Assembly (NCBI GenBank): GCA_013152045.1
Contig: JAADGZ010000278.1
Span: 1 to 5,176, forward strand
Length of the DNA stretch: 5,176 nt
Reading direction: 5' to 3'
Source: Gammaproteobacteria bacterium
GTDB taxonomy: Bacteria; Pseudomonadota; Gammaproteobacteria; UBA6429; Thiohalophilaceae
Shown: piece by piece, positions 1-5,176 of the stretch
How the letters are laid out: each line of letters begins with the position of its first letter
How positions within the stretch are numbered: the first letter of the stretch is position 1
The notes under the pieces: generated by a model
What the model saw: the letters and a program-made list of their open reading frames with translations, nothing else
Told to the model about the DNA's origin: nothing
The model's database searches: none
Translations under genes and position numbers: made by a program

Positions 1-2079
1 CACCAGTAGCCGGTAATCATTTTTATCGAAGTAATCACGGGTTTCGTTTTCAGCAAAGCCATTCATCTGTGCTTCGGTATACTCGATGCCATCCACTTCC
101 TTGTTGCCAGAAAAAGCAATGAGCGCCTTAAATGGATGACCCATTGCATCCAACAGGCGTGTAATGGCTTTATGGTAACGAATGGCCGTTTCAATATTCT
201 GGGTGACCACCATGCCTTTGGCTTTGCCTTTTAGCTTTTTGCTGTTGACAACCTGAGGTATGAAGTGATCAAGGATGATCTCAGCCTTAATATTAATGGT
301 CTGCTGATGACTTTCCACGTAAGCGCTTAGTTTTTTTTGCGCCTTTTTACTGTCGAATAGCGGATTTTCCTCGATGGACTTCTGGATTTCGTAATAGCTT
401 TTATACGTCGTGTAGTTGGCGAGCACATCCAGAATAAAGCCTTCTTCAATCGCCTGCTTCATGGAATAGAGGTGAAATGGCTTGAAGTTACCATCCGGCT
501 GCTTTGTGCCAAATTTCTCCAGCGTGGTATTTTTTGGTGTGGCAGTGAAAGCAAAATAAGAAGCATTGCCTCTCATCTTGCGGGATTTCATGGCTTGCAG
601 GATTTTATCCTGGGCATCCAGAGTGTCGTCGTCGACATCGCCTGTTTTTATATTATGGGTGCCCATCGCCCGATTCCCCATGGATCGATTAAGGCTGTCA
701 TGGGCGGTGCCGCTCTGGGAGCTGTGTGCTTCATCAATAATCACTGCAAAGCGCTTGTCGCTCAGGTCTGCAATACCATCAATAATAAACGGAAACTTCT
801 GGATCGTGGTGATGATGATCTTTTTGCCTTGCTCCAACGCGGCTTTTAGTTCGGATGACTTGAAAGCCGGGGCAATAATGTTTTTAACCTCGGAAAATTC
901 CTTAATATTCTCCCGCAGTTGTTTGTCCAGCAGACGCCGGTCAGTAACGACAATGACAGAATCAAACAAGGGTTGTTCCAGACTTTTATCTCCATGGATG
1001 GAGTGTATGCCGGAAACGCCGGGAGCGATTTTCGGTGTTGCACCAGGGGGCTCACTGCTTGCGGGGTAGGTTTCTATCAATTGATACGCCGCCCAGGTGA
1101 TGGAATTGGATTTGCCTGAACCGGCTGAGTGTTGAATCAGATAGGTATGCCCCACGCCCTGCTCACCGGCGTGGGCCACCAGGCCACGTACCACGTCCAT
1201 CTGGTGATAACGTGGAAAGAATAACGTGCGCTTGTTGAGCGGATCCTTGCTGCTACCGTCCAGACGCACAAAATGCTGAATAATATTGGCGATACTTTCT
1301 TTGCTGAATACCTCTTGCCACAGATAGGCGGTTTTATGGCCATCTGGATTCGGCGGGTTGCCTGCGCCAAAGTTATAGCCTTTGTTGAAGGGTAAGAAGA
1401 AGGTGCTTTTGCCTGCCAGCTTAGTGGTCATGTACACTTCATCGGTATCCACGGTCATGTGGACCAGGCAGCGGCCAAACTGCAGCAAGGGCTGACTGGT
1501 GTTCCGGTCATGGTGATACTGTTTCTGCCCATGGTAACGGGCCGTTTGTCCCGTCCAGGGGTTTTTCAGTTCCAGCGTGGCAAAGGGCAGGCCGTTGATG
1601 AACAACACCACGTCGATTTCTTCCAGCGTACTGGCAAGGGAATAGCGTATCTGCCTCGTGCTGCTGAAGATGTTATCGGCAAAGTTCTGTTTAACCTGGT
1701 CGGAACTGCTTGCCAGCGGTGCAGGGTAAATCAGGTTCAGGTGGGCATCATCGACATTCAGACCCTTTTTTAATAAATGTAGTAAGCCATACCTCTTGAT
1801 CAGGCGGTCAAAACGTTCCAGTATTTTCCGTTGCCAGTCAGCACCTGTTTTTTGCAGCTTTTCGAGTTCGTCAGCCTGTGTTTTTTCCAGAAATGCCCAG
1901 AAATATCTGGTATCAATAGCAAAGTGGGCATTAAAGTCAGCGGCAAGCCCCAGCTTGTAGCCGTGGTTTTGGCTAAAGGGGACTTCCTCTGCAATCCTGT
2001 CCTTTTCTTCCAGGCAAGTACCGGTAAGACACTTTTCGATGGCGGATTCCAGCGCTTGCTCATTTGTTTTTGAAATCAT
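1..2079 (-). CDS. hsdR: Type I restriction enzyme subunit R (HsdR), 3' end cut by the window
   Basis: This is the motor and nuclease subunit of a Type I restriction enzyme. It uses ATP to translocate DNA past the HsdM/HsdS complex and then cuts unmodified DNA. The frame is open from ATG at 2079 to base 1 (693 codons seen; the family is usually about 1000 residues or more). Visible motifs in order are: a RecB-like nuclease core with D156 and E170-L-K172, followed by a Q-x-x-x-D-R region near 183-190; Walker A HSAGSGKS at 317-324 (K323); motif Ia region VIVVTDRR at 375-382; DEAH at 449-452; and motif III FTATP at 511-515. The second RecA-like domain begins near residue 600 and is cut just before the late helicase motifs. 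ATG 2079 is chosen because the frame is closed by TGA at 2128-2130 and a weak GAGA precedes it. A TTG 13 codons upstream is a less likely start. I found no frameshift. Residues 338-370 look longer than the usual linker. Confidence 0.96.
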   Translation of the reverse strand, partial: MISKTNEQALESAIEKCLTGTCLEEKDRIAEEVPFSQNHGYKLGLAADFNAHFAIDTRYFWAFLEKTQADELEKLQKTGADWQRKILERFDRLIKRYGLLHLLKKGLNVDDAHLNLIYPAPLASSSDQVKQNFADNIFSSTRQIRYSLASTLEEIDVVLFINGLPFATLELKNPWTGQTARYHGQKQYHHDRNTSQPLLQFGRCLVHMTVDTDEVYMTTKLAGKSTFFLPFNKGYNFGAGNPPNPDGHKTAYLWQEVFSKESIANIIQHFVRLDGSSKDPLNKRTLFFPRYHQMDVVRGLVAHAGEQGVGHTYLIQHSAGSGKSNSITWAAYQLIETYPASSEPPGATPKIAPGVSGIHSIHGDKSLEQPLFDSVIVVTDRRLLDKQLRENIKEFSEVKNIIAPAFKSSELKAALEQGKKIIITTIQKFPFIIDGIADLSDKRFAVIIDEAHSSQSGTAHDSLNRSMGNRAMGTHNIKTGDVDDDTLDAQDKILQAMKSRKMRGNASYFAFTATPKNTTLEKFGTKQPDGNFKPFHLYSMKQAIEEGFILDVLANYTTYKSYYEIQKSIEENPLFDSKKAQKKLSAYVESHQQTINIKAEIILDHFIPQVVNSKKLKGKAKGMVVTQNIETAIRYHKAITRLLDAMGHPFKALIAFSGNKEVDGIEYTEAQMNGFAENETRDYFDKNDYRLLV

Positions 2080-2127
2080 TTCTATCTCAATATTTTCATA
2101 ATATTCAAATACTTGCAATGCTTTCCG

Positions 2128-2301
2128 TCACCGAAATACATGTTTTATAGGATAATTTGATACGCAAATACCTAAATATTTCAGAGACCCAGCCGACAAG
2201 TGGCATTGACGGAACAAGGATGTCAGACGATAATCTGTTTGCTCACCTACCATTGTGTAGAAAGAGGTGACCGTATCGCCCGGTCGACAATAGGCGACCA
2301 T
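2128..2301 (-). other. Short open frame upstream of hsdR, doubtful as a gene
   Basis: A 57-codon open frame begins at ATG 2301 and ends at TGA 2128-2130. It lies in the same frame as hsdR, whose ATG is 17 codons past that stop. The protein starts MVAYCRPGDTV and ends NYPIKHVFR. It has no signal peptide, membrane segment or motif that I recognise. The bases before the ATG (TTAGGAA) are purine-rich but sit directly against it, too close for a good ribosome binding site. It could be chance, a short leader peptide, or coding left over from an inserted repeat. I list it because it is the longest plausible minus-strand frame in the spacer. Confidence 0.15.
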
Positions 2302-2422
2302 TTCCTAATTCGTCCACCCCCTGTTTTACTAATCCTGGCCGTTGTGCCTGACAAACCAGAATTTTATTGCGCTCTTGAAAATGAGTGACATTTTGTAATA
2401 TATTGATATATATAATAATTAT

Positions 2423-2479
2423 TGTGGCTTCCAGCCTCTGCTTGTTTCCTCAGTCAAATGACCGTCAAATGAAGCCACA
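2423..2479 (-). repeat. Inverted repeat (9-bp arms) just after the AlbA_2 gene
   Basis: The arms TGTGGCTTC (2423-2431) and GAAGCCACA (2471-2479) are perfect reverse complements around a 39-base loop. Allowing one mismatch extends the match to 2421-2481. On the minus strand the hairpin starts two bases past the AlbA_2 stop and is followed by a long A/T-rich run, so it may act as a weak transcription end or an mRNA-stabilising stem. The loop is long and there is no clean run of U, so it is not a classical Rho-independent terminator. Confidence 0.5.
2453..2472. repeat. Tandem pair of GTCAAATGA
   Basis: GTCAAATGA occurs at 2453-2461 and again at 2464-2472, an 11-base period of about one helical turn. 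The second copy runs into the right arm of the inverted repeat. The spacing would suit two adjacent protein contacts on one DNA face, but two copies of a 9-mer could also be a simple local duplication. Confidence 0.4.
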
Positions 2480-2480
2480 T

Positions 2481-3950
2481 TTATGCCCAAAATGGTACAT
2501 ATCGGTAAGTTTTTCTGTTTGCATTCGGGTCATATAAACGAATCAAACCGGCATTCACTGTAAGTTTAATAATACGGCTGGCCATGGCGCTGTTTTCTTC
2601 GCTGATATTAAACCGCTTTCTCACAGAAGTATTATTCATTGCTTCCGTATTTACATACTTCAGACAGCAATGTTGATAGCAGGCCCGGATACGGTCTTCA
2701 CTATCCATATCCTTGAACTCTTTATGGGAGAATAGTATGACTCGCGTATGTTGCTCTGTCCGCTCAAAGATAGGTGCCGGTAACTGATATAACTCGGTTT
2801 GAAAGATAACCTTATCAATACCGCTGCCGCGCTCCTCACAAATACCAATACGCCGCATAAATGAAGCCAATGCTTCATTACGGCTTTGTGGTGGTGAGTC
2901 AATAAAGCGTTGGGTATCGACTAACGGCACGCCGGGGTTAGTAATTTCAAGCCGGTTATCAAATAATTCCAGCATCGGCCCGGTTCCTGTCATATTAAAA
3001 TCCTGATGGATAATCGCATTAGCAACCAGTTCACGTAATGCCAGCTCAGGATACATGGGAACTTCTTCACGAAATGCCTTGCCAATTTCCTCATTGGAGG
3101 GTAGCAGTGTTTTCAGGTAGTCAATCAACCCCTCAAAACCGACAGCGTAACCTTTCGAGCCTTCCAGTTCCCTAATTGTTTCCAGCTTGCTATTGCCTCG
3201 ATATAGAACAAGACGCATCGATTTCCGTTTTAGTGAATTAAAGTCTTGCAGGCGCTTGGCAAATAAAATCGCACCGAGGTTGCTGATATGCCACTGCCCA
3301 CTGTCACTGCGCTGAATCAGCCTGTCGGCTTCCAAAGCCGACAAAATGGCATCGTGACCATCGGGCAAAGGTAAGTTGGTTAGATCAAAGTAAGCCGGGT
3401 AATCCAGTAATTTTAATACTTCATCGGTACTGATATTTTCCGCCGCCATTTGCTGTTCAAATGGCACCCGATCAAACACCCGCCATAATGCCCGCTCTTT
3501 TTCTGGAAATGCCCGCAGCTTTTTCTTGTATGAACCAACACGGATATATTCTGTACCATCGAAACGTACCGGTGTATGACTTGCTGACTGAACTTCAAGA
3601 ATAACCACGCAAGTATCTTCCTGTGTGGAAAATTCAAAAAAACGGAAGTCAATTTTTGGTGTTATTTTCTGCAATAACCAGCTTTCCAGTTCCTGCTGTT
3701 TATAACGGGTATTGGAGGGGGTAAAACCGGTTCCGGTCACTTCATGAGTGGTATTGTCCACTCCCCAAACCAGATAGGCGGACTGCTTGCCCAGCAAAGC
3801 GGCGGAATTGGCCAATGCCGATATATACTCCCCAATCGCTTTAGGGTCAGCGTTATTCTGTTTGAATTCCACCCACTCGGTTTCTTTCGGCAGCCTGATC
3901 AATTCCTGCAGCAGGGAGCGCAAGTATTCCAAAGGTCTTTCCACGGTCAT
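2481..3950 (-). CDS. Schlafen AlbA_2-domain, GHKL ATPase-like putative DNA-binding regulator
   Basis: This complete 489-residue protein belongs to the family usually annotated as ATP-binding protein or predicted transcriptional regulator with an AlbA_2 domain (COG2865 type). The N-terminal AlbA_2 domain covers about 20-150, with the motif EWVEFKQ near 25-31 and WGVDNTTHEVTGTGF at 62-76. The C-terminal half holds a GHKL/HATPase_c_4-like fold, with LRELVANAIIHQDF at 305-318 (the E..N..H.D box), LFDNRLEITNPG at 329-340, SRNEALASFMRRIG at 356-369 and EERGSGIDKV at 372-381. A winged-helix-like tail follows from about 415. ATG 3950 is the only ATG start available, since TGA lies four codons upstream in frame. 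It overlaps the preceding stop (ATGA), which suggests translational coupling. AlbA_2 is a nucleic-acid-associated fold, and genes of this kind often sit inside Type I restriction loci. The exact activity is not known to me, and regulation of restriction is an inference from position. Confidence 0.93.
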   Translation of the reverse strand: MTVERPLEYLRSLLQELIRLPKETEWVEFKQNNADPKAIGEYISALANSAALLGKQSAYLVWGVDNTTHEVTGTGFTPSNTRYKQQELESWLLQKITPKIDFRFFEFSTQEDTCVVILEVQSASHTPVRFDGTEYIRVGSYKKKLRAFPEKERALWRVFDRVPFEQQMAAENISTDEVLKLLDYPAYFDLTNLPLPDGHDAILSALEADRLIQRSDSGQWHISNLGAILFAKRLQDFNSLKRKSMRLVLYRGNSKLETIRELEGSKGYAVGFEGLIDYLKTLLPSNEEIGKAFREEVPMYPELALRELVANAIIHQDFNMTGTGPMLELFDNRLEITNPGVPLVDTQRFIDSPPQSRNEALASFMRRIGICEERGSGIDKVIFQTELYQLPAPIFERTEQHTRVILFSHKEFKDMDSEDRIRACYQHCCLKYVNTEAMNNTSVRKRFNISEENSAMASRIIKLTVNAGLIRLYDPNANRKTYRYVPFWA

Positions 3951-4249
3951 CGCATGATCTCAATATTTCGGTAAATCATTCTGAGCCTGTCAGAAACAGC
4001 ACCGTGTTGAGTGGTCTGTCGAAAATCCCGACAAACCAGTTGTTCGTTCAATTCACCTTCTTTGAAAATATGCGTGATATGCTCGCTGATGGTGCTTCTG
4101 GCTTTGCCGAATAATTGTGCAATCTGCGCCTGATTGAGCCAAACGGTTTCATCCTCCAGCCGGACATCCAGTTTAATCTCACCCTGCGGATTCTGATAAA
4201 TGAGGATGTTAGCCGGGCTGTCCATGGTTGCGTTCCTGCCTTTTTTCAT
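3947..4249 (-). CDS. RhuM-family DNA-binding protein, truncated
   Basis: This 100-residue product matches the N-terminal part of the RhuM virulence-protein family. It shows ILIYQNPQGEIKLDVRLED at 15-33, the helix-turn-helix-like stretch WLNQAQIAQLFGKARSTISE at 37-56, then HITHIFKEGEL and CRDFRQTTQHGA at 73-84. Family members are usually about 300 residues or more and continue after TTQHGA with a segment ending in YYNLD..I and GYRV. Here the match decays to DRLRMIYRNIEIMR and stops, so the C-terminal part is missing. It begins immediately after the hsdS stop, with AAGGTGG five bases before ATG. An internal ATG at codon 9 is an alternative start nearer the family's usual N-terminus. It could be a gene remnant kept in the operon or a functional mini DNA-binding protein, since the start, ribosome site and coupling to the next gene are all intact. 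Its function is unknown. Confidence 0.8.
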   Translation of the reverse strand: MKKGRNATMDSPANILIYQNPQGEIKLDVRLEDETVWLNQAQIAQLFGKARSTISEHITHIFKEGELNEQLVCRDFRQTTQHGAVSDRLRMIYRNIEIMR

Positions 4250-5176
4250 TTAAGCCACCTTGATTTTGCCGGTGACGGCATTGTTGATCAGGGTGGTTTT
4301 GTATTCCTTAAGTTTCTCGATCTGCTGTTGCTGTAAGGTGATGGCTGCGTCCATTTTAGAAGACTCTTTCTCAATATGAAAAACTATATGCTCTTGTTCT
4401 TCTATCGGGGGAATGGGAATAAAGAAATTGTTAAAATTGTCTGCAGGAAAGCGCCAGCGCCCCAAAAATGAAACTCCCTGCCCATAGCGATAGAAGATTC
4501 TATGTTTATAGCCAATCTGGAATATGGCAAGTAGATACTGGTCATTTATCTCCTTGCTGGTATTTTTGAAGACTCGGTAGTCTGGACTAACAACACCATC
4601 AAATTTAGAGATATCAACATAACCTGTCAGTAAGTCCATGTGATTCATTGCAAACTCACCCTGGTAAAGCAATTGATACTTGGAGTAGTCCATGGCGAGC
4701 TGACCCTCTCCGCTTTCTATGTCTTTTACTTTTATTCCTTGCTGTGTAATAGACAAGACATTAGGCCCCTCATGACCGACAATTCGTTTAAGGATTTTTA
4801 CAATGTATTTCAGACGCCTTGTCTTCCAATGTGCCGGGACATCACCAAGCCATTCCACACCGGAATCACGCATGGGGGCATCGGGGTTTAGGCCGCGGGT
4901 GACGGCATTTTGAATCAGAATTTGTTTGCGTTCTTTGAGCAGGGTGATTTGTTTTTCTTTAATCGCAATCGCCTGATCAATCTGGGCGGATTTTTGATCG
5001 AGGAAATTGGCTATGGCGGTTTGTTCAGTAATTGATGGGATATAGGTTTTAAACGCATAGAAATTATCTTTTGGAATAGTATTTCGCAGGCCTTTATATA
5101 AGGGCTTCATCATCTTTTTAGAGTCAAGGCTCAAGTAAAAATAATAGAGAAATTCCTTATTAAAGCCCGCTCTTGG
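4250..5176 (-). CDS. hsdS: Type I restriction-modification specificity subunit (HsdS), 5' end cut by the window
   Basis: HsdS recognises the bipartite target sequence and holds the HsdM and HsdR subunits. The visible part is 308 residues plus TAA, while the family is usually about 400-450, so the N-terminal target domain is mostly missing. Counting from the right edge, the end of the first target domain is at about 1-50. The central conserved helix is at about 51-94, starting EQTAIANFLDQKSAQID and ending LIQNAVTRGL. The second target domain starts with DSGVEWLGDVPAHW at 104-117, includes VSPDYRVF near 196-203 and ends at IPIPPIEEQ (253-261). The C-terminal conserved helix runs to LINNAVTGKIKVA. 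The two conserved helices are clearly repeats of each other, the hallmark of HsdS. The frame is open to the edge, so a TTG at 5134 is not the start. The gene abuts the following rhuM-like start. The recognised DNA sequence cannot be read from the protein. Confidence 0.96.
   Translation of the reverse strand, partial: PRAGFNKEFLYYFYLSLDSKKMMKPLYKGLRNTIPKDNFYAFKTYIPSITEQTAIANFLDQKSAQIDQAIAIKEKQITLLKERKQILIQNAVTRGLNPDAPMRDSGVEWLGDVPAHWKTRRLKYIVKILKRIVGHEGPNVLSITQQGIKVKDIESGEGQLAMDYSKYQLLYQGEFAMNHMDLLTGYVDISKFDGVVSPDYRVFKNTSKEINDQYLLAIFQIGYKHRIFYRYGQGVSFLGRWRFPADNFNNFFIPIPPIEEQEHIVFHIEKESSKMDAAITLQQQQIEKLKEYKTTLINNAVTGKIKVA
4255..4261 (-). promoter_or_regulatory. Ribosome binding site for the truncated rhuM gene, inside the hsdS 3' end
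   Basis: AAGGTGG on the minus strand lies five bases before ATG 4249, within the last codons of hsdS. It is the best ribosome site in the window. It supports ATG 4249 as the start and supports re-initiation by ribosomes finishing hsdS (TAA directly followed by ATG). Confidence 0.7.
4271..4282. repeat. Direct repeat copy within hsdS, C-terminal conserved region
   Basis: GGTGACGGCATT occurs here and again at 4898-4909. Both copies encode the NAVT motif at the end of a conserved helix (NNAVTGK here, QNAVTRG there). Together they bracket the second target-recognition domain. Confidence 0.7.
4898..4909. repeat. Direct repeat copy within hsdS, central conserved region
   Basis: This is the partner of the 12-base copy at 4271-4282, 627 bases away and in the same orientation and reading frame. 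It reflects the internal duplication of HsdS. Confidence 0.7.

Larger units (their letters stand above)
2080..2480. other. Gene-poor spacer between hsdR and the AlbA_2 gene
   Basis: These 401 bases contain no reading frame that I can recognise as a real gene. They hold a 9-bp inverted repeat just after the AlbA_2 stop (2423-2431 with 2471-2479), a tandem GTCAAATGA pair, an AT-rich stretch at about 2394-2423 that includes the palindrome AATAATTATT (2414-2423), and an 8-bp inverted pair TTCCGTCA (2123-2130) / TGACGGAA (2207-2214). The minus strand upstream of hsdR shows TATAAA-like (2144-2149) and TATCCT-like sequences, but I see no properly spaced -35 box, so no promoter is called. The spacer may carry an hsdR promoter, a transcription end for the upstream unit, or the remains of an inserted repeat element. 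The sequence alone does not decide between these. Confidence 0.6.

Noticed and set aside
472..1119. Overlapping plus-strand open frames at 472-849, 566-1069 and 919-1119
   Set aside because: They lie opposite hsdR, which shows continuous family motifs on the minus strand. Their products have no recognisable domains.
1459..1773. Plus-strand 104-codon open frame
   Set aside because: It is antisense to the HsdR nuclease region (D156...E-x-K) and is a shadow of that coding sequence.
1800..2063. Minus-strand 87-codon frame at the start of hsdR
   Set aside because: It lies in a different frame from hsdR, over the same bases. The hsdR frame gives a sensible N-terminus that continues into the nuclease domain.
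2143..2175. A promoter for hsdR around TATAAA / TATCCT on the minus strand
   Set aside because: No -35 hexamer at proper spacing could be found. AT-rich matches of this quality are expected by chance.
2200..2388. Plus-strand 62-codon frame in the spacer, starting at GTG
   Set aside because: The purine stretch before GTG is poor and the product has no recognisable family. A 16-codon ATG frame at 2220, with AAGGA touching the ATG, is also unconvincing.
2423..2479. A classical Rho-independent terminator after the AlbA_2 gene
   Set aside because: The stem is present, but the loop is 39 bases and no U run follows the stem. It is kept only as an inverted repeat.
4250..5134. hsdS as a complete gene starting at TTG 5134
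   Set aside because: The frame stays open to the right edge with HsdS-like sequence, and a start at 5134 would leave only a fragment of the first target domain. The gene is cut by the window.

Overview
The window shows most of the distal part of a Type I restriction-modification locus, all on the minus strand. In order of transcription it holds the C-terminal part of the specificity subunit hsdS (5' end outside the window), a short truncated RhuM-family gene, a full-length gene for a Schlafen AlbA_2 / GHKL-ATPase-like protein, a gap of about 400 bp with no convincing gene, and the first 693 codons of the restriction/translocation subunit hsdR (3' end outside the window). The modification gene hsdM is not visible. 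It would be expected upstream of hsdS, beyond the right edge.

The first three genes are packed tightly. The hsdS stop abuts the rhuM-like start (TAA then ATG), and the rhuM-like stop overlaps the next start by four bases (ATGA). They therefore look like one translationally coupled unit. hsdR lies after a 401-bp spacer that contains an inverted repeat, a short tandem repeat and a very AT-rich stretch. It may be expressed or regulated separately from the upstream genes.

How the parts would work together, from family knowledge: HsdS reads a bipartite DNA target and joins HsdM to form the methyltransferase. HsdR adds ATP-driven translocation and cleavage of unmodified DNA. The two genes between hsdS and hsdR are accessory. 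Both carry putative DNA-binding or regulatory domains, so a role in controlling or supplementing the restriction system is plausible but is inference.

The base composition is moderate, and the proteins resemble those of Proteobacteria, perhaps Gammaproteobacteria. That assignment is an impression, since nothing here identifies a genus. The locus is typical of an accessory defence island. I saw no tRNA, rRNA, CRISPR array, transposase gene or origin.
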